Shown piece after piece: positions 1 through 9,460 of a DNA stretch of 30,695 nt (position 1 is its first letter; each line of letters begins with the position of its first letter). This stretch comes from Folioceros fuciformis (taxonomy: Eukaryota; Anthocerotophyta; Anthocerotopsida; Anthocerotales), in assembly GCA_049999805.1 (NCBI GenBank), contig JBNGIO010004564.1, positions 34,271 to 64,965 of the forward strand, given 5' to 3'. The translations under genes and the position numbers were made by a program. The notes beneath the pieces were generated by a model, which made no database searches, was not told the DNA's origin, and was given only the letters and a program-made list of their open reading frames with translations.

Positions 1-1084
1 GTACCAGTACCAGTACCAGTAGTAGCAGTAGGCAACGGGGACGGGCCGGGCCGGGCCGGGCCGGGCCGGGCCGGCCTAACACAAGACCCGTGCCACGTCC
101 TCTCACTTAACTTGAGCTTGAGATTACCCGTTCCGTTCCAAGGGCAGATAAACCCGTTCATATTTCACTGAGAAAGAACAAGAAAAATATTTAAAATAAA
201 TATGAAATATTCAAACTTACTTCATTCTTTGAAAAACGTGGCAGGTGTAAGCACATGCATGTACTGTTCTCACATACATATTTGTACACCTCGAGCAGCA
301 ACCCGGAACCCGAACCTTGTTGTTAAGGTATGGCCCATGGGTGTAAGAAGAAATTATTTGGCTTGGGTTACAAAAGTCAAACAACGACAACTTGTACAAC
401 CTTGGGTTCTATACGCATACAAATATACAATATTTATTCATTATTGCGATATGGCATATTTAGACCGAGTTCGAGTATGGTACATATGGTATCTTAGATC
501 TTCTTGTGACAGAAGAGTAGTATATATAGTATGTTCTCTGGGTGGATGGGTGTATGCTGTCTTCATCAATGTGTACTATGTAAGATCTTCATCATGGCGC
601 AGTTCATTCATTCCATTTAACAAGCGAACCCAACTGCGTCATCTCTTTCCTATTTGTCGCTTGTCCAACATGCACAAGTTATGTACATGCATTATATAAG
701 TGTACCGTACTGATAATATCCACTTTTTTAGGAGGTTGTTTGTGGTGATATTGTCTCGCATATTTCGGAAGCTTTTAATGTTTGTGACTTTAGTACTTAC
801 ATGGTTCATTTAGGGTTTAGACTTTCTAAGTGCCAATGAAACACATGATTATGATGCCAATATGCATATTTAGGAAGAGGAAGAGTTTTAATGAAGTTTG
901 ACAAAGAGAATACTAAAAACCTAAAAAGAGGAAGAACCTATCTAGCCCAAGAGATGGATGTGCTATAAGAAGAGTTGAAACCATAACCTTCCTTTAAGTT
1001 AGGTTGAACAATTGAATCCTCCAGGCAATCCAATCCAATTTTGATATCATGAACGCATACATGTAAGCAAAAGGAGTAGCTGCT
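1..1084. other. Intergenic, AT-rich, no gene supported
   Basis: Open frames here have no recognisable domain and AT-driven composition. The first 80 bases carry GTACCA repeats followed by a GGGCC pentamer tract. The last ~100 bases would be the 3' untranslated side of the minus-strand MORN3-like gene. I see no RNA gene or mobile element. Confidence 0.6.
43..75. repeat. GGGCC pentanucleotide microsatellite
   Basis: About six perfect tandem copies of GGGCC at 43-75, preceded by three GTACCA units at 1-18. Seen directly. It is one of several GC-rich period-5 tracts in the window. Confidence 0.9.
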
Positions 1085-2095
1085 TCATTGAATACAAAAC
1101 TTGGTTTCCTCAAGGGCATCACTCATTATTGTGTCTGTGTATATGGTATGATTTTCAAGATCTTGGTATGGGAGGATATCAACTTTAGTCTTCTTTGGCT
1201 TCACGTAAGAGCCACACAACAACATGTCATTTCTCCAAACACCTTCATATTTTGCTGAGATTTTGGCAAAGTAGTAGATTCCAGGACCTTCTTTCACACC
1301 ATCAATGAAATGTCCTTCATACACATCTCCATTTGCTACACAAACACACACACACACAACAACAACAAAGTAGCCCAATTCAACAACTTTGCTCTTAACA
1401 TAAGGGTTGTCAATGCATCATTGAATTCAATTTGCCCACATATGATCATCCTTCAATTATATTCACTCTAAGGCATGTCCAAGGGATCTTTAAAGTAGGT
1501 TTAGTAGTAGACAATGCTCACCCATTTTGAGAGACCCCACTCCATGCCTCCTGTCCTCTTTCCATTCCCCATGGTACATTGCATACACACCGAGCTTTCC
1601 TGTGAAATATGTTTGCTTGCCAAGACCATGCCTCATTCCTTTCACAAAACTCCCATCATATTTCTCACCACACTCTCCATTTAAAACTCCTTTCCCCTAC
1701 AACAAGGATTAGGGTTCTGGGTTACTTAAGACTTGGCTTGCAATGAAAGAAAAGACAAACTTCAAGCTGATGCATGAGCAATGCACGAATATGTAGCATA
1801 ACATTGGACCAAGAGTAGAGCATTGGACCAGAGCATAGCACATCAATGCTTACCTCAAACAATCCATTCTTCCATTCTCCTCTATAGAGCACCATAAATT
1901 TTCCTTTGTCGATTGTCCAAAATATACCACGCCCTTCCCTCTTGCCATTTTTCCACTGTCCTTCATATCGGTTTCCATTCTTGTACACATGAATAAGCAC
2001 TGACGCTAATTTTCTACTTTTTCTCTGTGAGTGGCATGGAACAACCTAGTGCCATTGGATCAAAGTTCAAATTTTTGTTATGGAGACATGAGGAA

Positions 2096-2126
<31 letters not shown>

Positions 2127-2547
2127 TGATTGATCAAACCCACAATTGGTTATGTTGTTGTTTATCCATGAATTTGCATATCATTTCCATGCTCATCAAC
2201 TACTGGGAAATTGATGATGTAGCCTGATCAACTCATCCAATCAACAATGGATTAGTATGAATGGTGGTAAAAAAAGGTTCTTAAACAGAAATCCATGTGC
2301 GCACTCTGATTGTATTTGTTGGTCCAAGAATAAGCGTACCGTCTCTCTTGTTGTGTGCCCAGTCTCCACAGTATAAATCGCCTGTGATCCAGTGGACGTA
2401 TGGTCGAAAACCATTCTTGTTTGCAATTTCATCCCTGTGCTTGGCCCGTTTCCCGCTTGTTTCAACCACGGGTTCCATGGGCTCCATGTTGTCACGGTTA
2501 CGGGTGCGGGTGCCCAAAACTGGATCCACTGCTTGGATCCCTGACAT
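1085..2547 (-). CDS. MORN3: MORN repeat protein, MORN3-like
   Basis: Four exons on the minus strand: about 2547-2340, 1999-1854 (an acceptor giving 2005 is also possible), 1696-1522 and 1335-1085 (stop). All junctions are GT-AG and keep phase. The protein has at least five MORN units, including GDLYCGDW, GNRYEGQWKNGKREGRG, GEKYDGSFVKGMRHGLG, MYHGEWKEDRRHGVG and GDVYEGHFIDGVKEGPG. Starting at the second ATG (2487, MEPMEPV) gives 239 aa, about the 240 aa of animal MORN3; ATG 2547 adds 20 residues. The N-terminal block around NGFRPYVHW and the C-terminal tail also follow MORN3 rather than the plant PIP5K MORN arrays. In animals MORN3 is a sperm/ciliary-associated scaffold; a role in motile sperm here is inferred. 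It lies divergent from NAGK. Start choice and the exon 2 acceptor are the uncertain points. Confidence 0.8.
1339..1371. repeat. CA-rich and CAA microsatellite in MORN3 intron 3
   Basis: A run of CA dinucleotides followed by CAA units. On the coding (minus) strand it is a TG/TTG tract directly upstream of the last acceptor (TGTAG before 1335), in the position of the polypyrimidine tract. Confidence 0.85.
2092..2126. repeat. poly(A) plus (GA)n microsatellite
   Basis: A run of about 12 A followed by about 11 GA dinucleotides, within MORN3 intron 1 (minus-strand gene). Direct observation. Confidence 0.9.
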
Positions 2548-3140
2548 GAGAGAGTAAGAAAACAGTGATGACGATGGCGGGAATGAGCGCTGCAATCCGT
2601 GCAGACATTCGACTTCCCTTCCTGTCCCGATACCCCCAACTAGATGGTGCCAAGAAATTGGGCAACGGGCTCTTATTATTCCCTGCGCTCCAGGCTACCG
2701 CTGCCCCCAACATCTTCCCTTCCATGTGGAATGCCCTCGAGGGGTCTTGGATCGCGGGCCAGGCTAGGGTTTCCTGTAACCAACCAGCAGGGGTTGGTTG
2801 GTTGCCTGTAATTGGCGCCCTCCGCACTTCGCGGCATGCGCGGTCCCTGTCCGACGGCGTTACATATGTACACGCATATGCACGACCGTAATTCCAGCCG
2901 CGTCCATTATGACAACCGAGTAGAGTATGTACTGTACAGTACATGCTGTCGGAATTGGGTGGATCCCACGCCGGCGGAAGCCGGACTTTCTGCAGTCGGG
3001 CCACGGCTATCCCGGGTACCCCGGCTCTATCCCACACACCAGGCGGGCTCAAATTTGCGTCGCTGAGATTGGGAGTGGGATGGAGGTGTGATCGCCGGAA
3101 TTTGCAGCAGTCTGTACAGGAACGCGCGCGCGGGGTTGCG
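2548..3140. promoter_or_regulatory. Divergent intergenic region, MORN3 / NAGK
   Basis: About 590 bp separate the start regions of the minus-strand MORN3-like gene and the plus-strand NAGK, so both promoters must lie here or overlap it. The frame of NAGK is open upstream to an ATG at 2943, but that extension does not resemble a transit peptide. No TATA box that I would defend. Confidence 0.5.
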
Positions 3141-4554
3141 ATGTTGAAGTCCGTGGTGGCGCCGCAGCAGCCGCGGGGGCTCCGCTTCCGCCGCGGCATT
3201 GTGGAATTGGAGCTCCTGGACCGGGCCCAGGCTCCGTCCCGGCTGCGATGGCGGCAGCCCGGGCGGGGGACAGCCCGTCTCCGGGTACACTGCGTCGCCG
3301 GGGGCTCGCTGCTGGAGCACCGGCGCTCTCTGCACACCGCAAAGGACCGGGTGGACATTCTCGCTGAGGCGCTGCCCTTTATCCAGCGCTTCCATGACAA
3401 GACCGTGGTGGTGAAGTACGGGGGAGCTGCCATGAAGGACACCTCCCTCATGGACGGCGTCATCAAGGACCTGGTGCTGCTCTCCTGCGTCGGCCTGCGC
3501 CCCGTGCTGGTGCATGGAGGCGGCCCCGAGATCAACACCTGGCTCACCAGGCTCGGAATTCAGCCGCAATTCAAGGACGGCCTCCGCGTCACCGACGGGC
3601 CTACCATGGAGGTTGTGGAGATGGTGCTCGTCGGAAAGGTGAGCGAGTTCTACAGCGCTTGTGGCCAATTTTCGAGGTAGGGCTGCCGCAGCCGCAACAG
3701 GCACACCGTGGCCTGACATGGAATTTGTGTTTGCAGGTTAATAAGTCGCTGGTGTCCCTGATTAACAAGGCCGGAGGGACTGCGATAGGGATGTGCGGCA
3801 AGGATGGGAAGCTGATTACGGCCCGCCCCGTCGGTGGCGATCTGGGATTTGTGGGCGAGATTACCTACGTCAACTCTGGAGTCTTGCAGGTACACACCAG
3901 GATGCCTCTGCGTGTGTGTGTTTTGCTTCTGTTCGTTGACTGGAGTGTTGTAACGTTTGCAGGAGAGGGTTGAGGACCAGTGTGTGCCTGTTTTGGTTTG
4001 GTTTCTTTCATCTGTTGTTGTGCACAACCTTTGCAGGCAGAAAACATCAGGATGAGCCAGCCAGCTTGTCTTGCTTTCTCGGTTTCGTTCCGTTCCCCTT
4101 CGGTCCGGTCCGGTCCGGTTCGTCAATTTGTTGTTGTAACCGTGGGAGCCATGCCATGGTGCAGGGTATCTTGCGGGACGGAAATATCCCAGTCATAGCG
4201 TCGGTTGCGGCGGACAATGAAGGGCAGGCGTACAATATCAATGCAGACACGGCGGCGGGGGAGATTGCTGCGTCCCTAGGGGCCGAGAAGGTCATCCTCA
4301 TGACTGATGTCCCAGGTGTCATGCTCGACAAGAACGACGTTAGCACCCTGGTGAAGGAGGTGGACATCAAGGGAATTAGGAAGCTGATTGCCGATGGGAT
4401 TGTGAAAGGAGGCATGATCCCCAAAGTGGAATGCTGCGTGCGCTCAGTGGCACAAGGTGTGCGAGCTGCGCACATAATCGATGGCAGAGAACCTCATTCT
4501 CTCCTGCTGGAGATTTTGACGGATGAAGGGGCGGGCACCATGATCAGGGGCTGA
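3141..4554 (+). CDS. NAGK: Acetylglutamate kinase, plastid
   Basis: Catalyses ATP-dependent phosphorylation of N-acetyl-L-glutamate, the second and usually arginine-controlled step of ornithine/arginine synthesis; in plants it acts in plastids and is activated by PII. Exons 3141-3638, 3737-3889 and 4165-4554, both introns GT-AG and phase 0, give 346 aa (Arabidopsis NAGK is about 347). Residues 1-65 are Arg-rich and acid-poor, as in a transit peptide. The amino-acid-kinase core follows: KYGGAAMK (92-99) for phosphate binding, HGGGPEI (125-131), [15 protein letters not shown] (147-161), and in exon 3 [18 protein letters not shown] and [11 protein letters not shown]. The C-terminus DEGAGTMI is typical of the family. 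ATG 3141 is chosen because it gives the family length; an in-frame ATG at 2943 is open but unlikely. Confidence 0.95.
4101..4120. repeat. CGGTC pentanucleotide tract in NAGK intron 2
   Basis: About four tandem CGGTC units inside the 275 nt second intron of NAGK, upstream of its acceptor at 4164/4165. Confidence 0.85.
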
Positions 4555-4918
4555 TGATGAGGTCGATGCCAACAATCCTGTTCCAGGACTTTTGCATGCT
4601 GCACTCCCACTCCCACTCGCACTCGCAATCCCACTCCCACTCCTACTCCCACTGGCCAAGACTTGATGAGGCAATTCCTGCTGCACATTTGTTTGTTGGT
4701 GCTGGATGAGTTTGTTTGTGCCCTGTTGCCAGTAGGAAACAAACTTATCCGTCCTCGAGACTTGGAAGATTCACGACCACGCGGACTACATACTTGCCTT
4801 GAGCATACATCTCAGCGGATTGCTTGGAGCGGAGTGAGTGGTTCCAGAGACAAAAAGCCCTAATTCGCAGGGTTCTACAGGAGCAGACCGCCGAAGCATT
4901 TGAACGTGCTCTCGAGTG
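4555..4918. other. Intergenic / NAGK 3' region
   Basis: 3' untranslated side of NAGK and 5' side of the NYN gene, only 364 bp apart and codirectional. Holds an imperfect hexamer array at 4601-4655. No further gene seen. Confidence 0.6.
4601..4655. repeat. Imperfect CACTCC/CACTCG hexamer array
   Basis: About nine units of CACTCC, with CACTCG, CAATCC and TACTCC variants. It sits ~50 bp after the NAGK stop codon, probably in the 3' UTR. Confidence 0.85.
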
Positions 4919-6133
4919 ATGGGAAGAGTGCATGCTCGCATTCCTTCCCTGTTTCTGCGTTTGTGGTGCAGGTCGTTTTCCAGTGCCGACAGCCATGGTG
5001 GAACGAAGACTGGGGTCGCAAAGACGAAGAGGAGGAAGGCGGGACAGGAGGGAGCGGTGGTCCCTGTGGAACTTCGGAGATTACTGAAGCCGTCCGTCGC
5101 CGTGTTCTGGGATCTGGACAACAAGCCGCCGCAGGCCGTGCCGCCCTACGACGCGGCTGTGCGGCTCAAGGATGTGGCGACAGCCTTCGGGGAGGTGGTA
5201 GACACGGTGGCGTACGCGAATCACCATGCCTTCTCGCACCTGCCGGGATGGGTTCGGGAGGAGAGGCATGAGCGAAAGAAACTGGATGCACTGGAGAAAT
5301 CGGGTGTGGTGAAGCCCCAACAGCCTTACATTTGCGGGGTGTGCGGGGCCAAGAAGAAGACCAATGTGGAGTTGAAGAAGCACTTCAAGTCCCTGCACGA
5401 GCGGGAGCAGCGGAAGCGGATGAACCGGCTGGACTCGCTCAGGGGCGGCAGGAGGGTCAAGTACCTGGCCTCTATCGATGACAAGAGCAGCAAGTTCAGG
5501 GACGCGGCGCGAAGCATTCTGGTGCCCAAGCTGGGCTACGGCCTGGCGCCGGAGCTACGCAGGGCGGGGTTCCTCGTCAGGACTGTGGCGGACGAGCCGC
5601 AGGCCGCGGATATGGCTCTGAAACGCCACATGCGCAGGGCCATCGACAAAGGCGTGAACTGCATCTGTCTCGTCTCGGACGATTCGGACTTCGCCGACGT
5701 TCTGCATTCGGCGCGGCAGCAGGACGTGCACACGGTTGTGGTGGGGGAGACGAAGGTGCTGCGGAGGAACGCGGACGTGTGGTTCTCCTGGCAAGATGTA
5801 GCTTCCGGTGCGGCCCTTGCCGCAGCCAACGACACCCACCAGGAGTGGATGGCGGACGCGGGGATTATTGGGGAGGTGTTTGATTTGGCGGATCATGGGC
5901 ATGGAGAAGTCGGGGCCTCGTTTCTGGGCCAGGTTGACAAGCTGGGGCTTGGTGGGCTGTATTATTCCGACAATGACGAGGTTGACGCGGTCGGACTCGG
6001 AGCTGATGCTGAGGCCAGTGATGACGATCTTGATTCGGGGTCTGCTACTTCGTGTCGTCGCCCTTGGGGGGCCCGGGAGCACAAATTTCTTTTCCTGGAT
6101 TCTTCTTCTGACGAAGATAATGAATTCAGGTGA
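4919..6133 (+). CDS. NYN-domain putative RNase with C2H2 zinc finger
   Basis: Single-exon 404 aa protein from ATG 4919 to TGA. Residues 1-25 (Arg-rich, hydrophobic, ending WCRSFSSAD) look like a mitochondrial or plastid presequence. An NYN (PIN-like) nuclease domain begins at AVFWDLDNKPP (61-71), with the expected N-terminal acidic motif DLDN, and resumes after an insertion with the second acidic cluster LVSDDSDF (251-258) and HTVVVGE (271-277). The insertion holds one C2H2 finger: C139-x2-C142-x12-H155-x4-H160. This arrangement matches plant proteins annotated as putative endonuclease with C2H2-type zinc finger (Arabidopsis At5g61190 type). The tail (about 350-404) is acidic and ends in a Ser/Asp/Glu stretch. 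RNA cleavage in an organelle is inferred from the domain and leader only. Confidence 0.85.
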   Translation: MGRVHARIPSLFLRLWCRSFSSADSHGGTKTGVAKTKRRKAGQEGAVVPVELRRLLKPSVAVFWDLDNKPPQAVPPYDAAVRLKDVATAFGEVVDTVAYANHHAFSHLPGWVREERHERKKLDALEKSGVVKPQQPYICGVCGAKKKTNVELKKHFKSLHEREQRKRMNRLDSLRGGRRVKYLASIDDKSSKFRDAARSILVPKLGYGLAPELRRAGFLVRTVADEPQAADMALKRHMRRAIDKGVNCICLVSDDSDFADVLHSARQQDVHTVVVGETKVLRRNADVWFSWQDVASGAALAAANDTHQEWMADAGIIGEVFDLADHGHGEVGASFLGQVDKLGLGGLYYSDNDEVDAVGLGADAEASDDDLDSGSATSCRRPWGAREHKFLFLDSSSDEDNEFR

Positions 6134-6890
6134 TGGAGGTTTTGAGGGAGAGGCTGGTGCTGCACTTGTTAGTGTATCATGTTTAGGGCTAGGGCTGCTG
6201 GACAGTCGATTGTTCACCTGCAAGAGCTGCTCGAATCCACCGCGCCGGGGCTTTTGCCTAGGCGAAGGAACAGCATAGAGTATATCCCCGCGGTGACCAG
6301 GCTGGAGGATATCGGTCAAGCTCGTGCCCTTCCAGAGTCTCCCTCCCCGCCATGCTATGTACATAGCGTGAGTGTTGTCGCCGCTGTGCATGGTGTTGGA
6401 GCGGGTAACACGTTTGGCGTTGAAACGGCAAGGCTTGCCCTACGCGGATTCTTCTAGCTTGTTCTGGGATTTCCGCGATTGTGGAAATCGTCCTTGTCAG
6501 GGTGCAGTTCTTTTTTTTTTAATTTCTTTTGGGGACGCTGTTCGCTGGAGCGTTCGTACGCCGGGCCTGGGAGCGAAGTTGGCATGTACCACCAAATCGT
6601 GGCTGTCGTTGGTGGGGAGGTGGATTGACGGGTTGGTGGCGGATCCTTCTTCCGGGCCAGAAATCCCCCATGTGGATTTTACGGCCTGACGGCTGGTTGT
6701 GAGGGCGGAAATGAGGAAAAGGTCGAATTGTTTGTTTTGCTGACGTCCTTCGGCTCCGTCTCGAGAGTTGACGACTTGTGCGCTTGGACGGTAAAGCGGA
6801 GAGGAAAAAATGAAGTAGTGTCCTGGTGGAGGGAAGAGTTGTGGTGGTGTGTTTTGCAGGACATGAAAGGCAGAACCTGCTCTAGCCACG
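6134..6890. promoter_or_regulatory. Upstream region of the PHT1 gene
   Basis: 757 bp between the NYN gene and the PHT1 start; no coding signal that I trust. It should contain the PHT1 promoter and 5' UTR. One PHR1-type site is noted separately. Confidence 0.5.
6280..6287. promoter_or_regulatory. Candidate P1BS (PHR1-binding) element
   Basis: GTATATCC fits the P1BS consensus GNATATNC, the binding site of MYB-CC PHR1 regulators of phosphate starvation. It lies about 600 bp upstream of the phosphate transporter ATG. A match of this degeneracy is expected about once per 4 kb, so context is the main support. Confidence 0.35.
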
Positions 6891-8660
6891 ATGCATGGAG
6901 GGTCGCCTTTGCGGAAGCTGGAGGTGCTGGAAGCTCTTGACAAGGCCAGGACGCAGTGGTACCATTTCACTACCATCATCGTTGCGGGAGCTGGTTTTTT
7001 CACCGATGCCTATGACTTGTTCTGCATCTCCACCGTCACCAGCCTGCTGGGGCGCATCTACTACTCCCAGCCAGCGACAGGGAAACCCGGAGTGCTGCCC
7101 ATCAACGTCCTGGCGGCTGTGAATGCGGTGGCTCTGTGTGGGACCTTGGTGGGCAATGTGGTGTTCGGCTGGCTCGGGGACAAGATTGGCAGGAGGAAGG
7201 TGTATGGCTGGACCTTGACTCTCATGATCATCTGCTCTATTGGCAGTGGCATCTCCTTCGGCAGCACGGCCAAGTCTGTCATGGCTACCATCTGTTTCTT
7301 CCGCTTCTGGCTGGGCTTCGGCATCGGAGGTGACTATCCACTGTCCGCTACCATCATGTCGGAGTACTCCAACATCAAGACCCGTGGCGCCTTCATCGCT
7401 GCCGTGTTTGCAATGCAGGGGTTCGGAATCCTGTCTGGGGCCACAGTTGGCATCGCCGTGTCCTCGGTTTTCATGCACGCTTACCCGAGGCGCTCGTTTC
7501 TGGAGGATCCTACTGTGCCTCCCCAAGCGGATTATGTGTGGAGGATCATACTGATGCTGGGCGCCGTGCCTGCTGCCGTCACCCTGTACTACAGGCTGAG
7601 GCTGCCCGAGACAGCCCGGTACACAGCTTTGGTGCAAGGGGACATAGATAAAGCTGGAGCGGACATGCTGGCAGGAAAGATGGTGGATGTGCAGCACACT
7701 GCTCGAGGCACGGCGATGGAGAACTGGAAGCCTCGGGTTCAAAGTCTCTTCTCAATGGAATTCGCTACACAGCACGGCTGGCAGTTGCTGGCCACTGCCA
7801 CCTGCTGGTTTCTGTTGGACGTGTCCTTCTTCAGTCAGAATCTGTTCCAGAAGGACATCTTCATTGCTGTAGGCTGGCTGCCTCCTCCCGCGGACATGAG
7901 CGCATTGGAGGAGCTTTTCAGGATCAGCCGAGCTTCCGCACTCATCGCTCTGTGCGCAACTATTCCTGGCTACTGGGTGACGGTGTTCACTGTCGAGTGG
8001 TTGGGGCGTCGTTTCGTGCAGATGCAAGGCTTCTTCTTCATGGCGGTTTTCATGCTCATAATAGCACTGGAATTCTACAATTTCCGAGGCCATAAATGCC
8101 CTGCAGCAGAGATTTCCAAGTCTGGAGAACGCTGCGGAGGCAACCATGTCGGCTTCGTCCTCGTGTATGCGGTCATCTTCTTCTTCTCCAACTTCGGCCC
8201 TAATTCGACCACCTTCATCATCCCTGCCGAGCTGTTTCCTGCCAGCCTGCGAGCCACCTGTTTCGGGATCTCTGCAGCTGCTGGGAAGTTGGGTGCAATT
8301 GTTGGGGCCTTTGGATTTCTGTATGCTAGACAGGCTAGGTCCAAGCACGACCCTGATGCAGAAGCAGGGTACCCTGCAGGCATTGGTGTCAAGCTTGCAT
8401 ATGTGATGTTGGCAGGGGTGAATGTCGTGGGCTTTCTGGTGACAGCGGTTTTGACGCCCGAAACCAAAGGCAAGTCCCTGGAAGCTTTGTCTCGTGATCT
8501 GCACGTCGACGTAGGGCGCACCGAAGACCGGACTCCGCTTTCGGAGGAGTTCGAGTTTGACCCGTCTGAGGAAATGAGACAGGCTGAGGAAATGAGACAG
8601 GCCCAGCAAGTTCCCAGGTCGCCCGGCCTTAGGAAAGTGCAGGTGTACAGTATGATCTGA
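6891..8660 (+). CDS. PHT1: PHT1-family inorganic phosphate:H+ symporter
   Basis: Intronless 589 aa major facilitator protein (12 predicted membrane segments) of the plant/fungal PHT1 family, which imports phosphate with protons at the plasma membrane. Seen: FFTDAYDLF (36-44) with the two proton-pathway Asp positions, GDKIGRRK (96-103), the PHT1 signature [16 protein letters not shown] (146-161), Q176, [15 protein letters not shown] from W306 with D310, GPNSTTF with N438, and [10 protein letters not shown] near the C-terminus. These correspond to phosphate-site residues known from the fungal PiPT structure, except that the Tyr four residues after the Asp is Phe here (F314). The hydrophilic tail is longer than usual (typical length ~520-540 aa) and holds a tandem EEMRQA duplication. 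ATG 6891 precedes the conserved [11 protein letters not shown] start. Confidence 0.95.
   Translation: MHGGSPLRKLEVLEALDKARTQWYHFTTIIVAGAGFFTDAYDLFCISTVTSLLGRIYYSQPATGKPGVLPINVLAAVNAVALCGTLVGNVVFGWLGDKIGRRKVYGWTLTLMIICSIGSGISFGSTAKSVMATICFFRFWLGFGIGGDYPLSATIMSEYSNIKTRGAFIAAVFAMQGFGILSGATVGIAVSSVFMHAYPRRSFLEDPTVPPQADYVWRIILMLGAVPAAVTLYYRLRLPETARYTALVQGDIDKAGADMLAGKMVDVQHTARGTAMENWKPRVQSLFSMEFATQHGWQLLATATCWFLLDVSFFSQNLFQKDIFIAVGWLPPPADMSALEELFRISRASALIALCATIPGYWVTVFTVEWLGRRFVQMQGFFFMAVFMLIIALEFYNFRGHKCPAAEISKSGERCGGNHVGFVLVYAVIFFFSNFGPNSTTFIIPAELFPASLRATCFGISAAAGKLGAIVGAFGFLYARQARSKHDPDAEAGYPAGIGVKLAYVMLAGVNVVGFLVTAVLTPETKGKSLEALSRDLHVDVGRTEDRTPLSEEFEFDPSEEMRQAEEMRQAQQVPRSPGLRKVQVYSMI
8568..8603 (+). 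repeat. Tandem 18-bp duplication in the PHT1 tail
   Basis: Two nearly identical 18-bp units (17 of 18 bases) in frame, each encoding EEMRQA, in the cytosolic C-terminal tail. Looks like a recent slippage duplication. Confidence 0.95.
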
Positions 8661-9460
8661 CCCACCTCTGTGCTGCAGCTGTAAGCGTACTGTTTGTAAA
8701 CTTTCTCTGTACCATAGAAAACAGACACAGAGGATGCGTAGATCCCAACAATTTGGCCTTCGCTTATTTATCGCTGTCTGCTCGTGTGACAGCCCAGATG
8801 TCACCGAACTCAGGGTCCTTGCTGAGCCTAGTCAGAGAGGAAGATCATCAGACTCCGATGACACATGTTTACCGTGTGCAAGCGAGTTGTCATTGTTCCC
8901 TAAACGCATGCTCGCATCCCGTTGATGCGAGCACAGTAGTATCCCATCCTCAAAGTCATTATGTCATGGACTAGTACCACCGTTCAGATCTCTTGAGGAT
9001 GCCACACGTCTTGTGCCGTCGGTGGAACGAATTGACGCCCGCTGACACCACCCGCTCCGGAAGTTTGTGGTGACACCCGGAGAGAAATGCCGAGCGGAGG
9101 AGGCCATGGGCGGCAGATTCTGTTACCGTGTTGCTGTTGTCACTCTCAGTTCCGTTGTCTTGAGACAAATCCCGTACGCTCGTTTTCCCGGGAAAGACCT
9201 GCCCAGCACTTCTGGGATGATCGTCTCTCTCCAAATATGTAGTGGTGTGGGCATGGGGTTATGTCCGGCAGTTTGCCTATGAAGCACGTCAGGTGAAAGG
9301 CAGGACAAAGATCACAATGGGATCGGCCTTACTCCTCGTCTGGTACAGGTTTATCGTCGTGATGCCTTCCATGTACTTTTGGTGCTTTTTGGGATTATCT
9401 TTCTGCTAACCGCAAGCTGCTCCTGCGAGGGGCGTTCTTTCATATAGCAGAGCTTTCATC
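8661..9460. other. Intergenic, PHT1 to PPR relic
   Basis: 800 bp holding the PHT1 3' UTR and unassigned DNA. Short open frames on both strands show no recognisable domain. No RNA gene or repeat identified. Confidence 0.55.

Noticed and set aside
202-699. 165-codon plus-strand open frame in the AT-rich left end
   Set aside because: Composition is driven by local AT-richness (Tyr, Ile, Cys, His heavy), there is no domain or splice context, and an overlapping minus frame is equally open.
2943-3140. N-terminal extension of NAGK to an upstream in-frame ATG
   Set aside because: It would lengthen the protein well beyond the family size, and the sequence does not resemble the transit peptide that already follows ATG 3141.
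2498-3547. 349-codon minus-strand frame opposite NAGK
   Set aside because: Antisense shadow of GC-rich NAGK exon 1 and its upstream region; Arg/Ser/Pro-biased with no recognisable motif, while the plus strand is a clear kinase.
5555-6391. 278-codon minus frame opposite the NYN gene
   Set aside because: Runs opposite a confident coding exon and mirrors its codon structure; no conserved motif.
7752-8804. 350-codon minus frame (and the 286-codon one at 6882-7742) opposite PHT1
   Set aside because: Antisense shadows of a GC-rich membrane protein gene, His/Gln-rich as expected from reversed codons.
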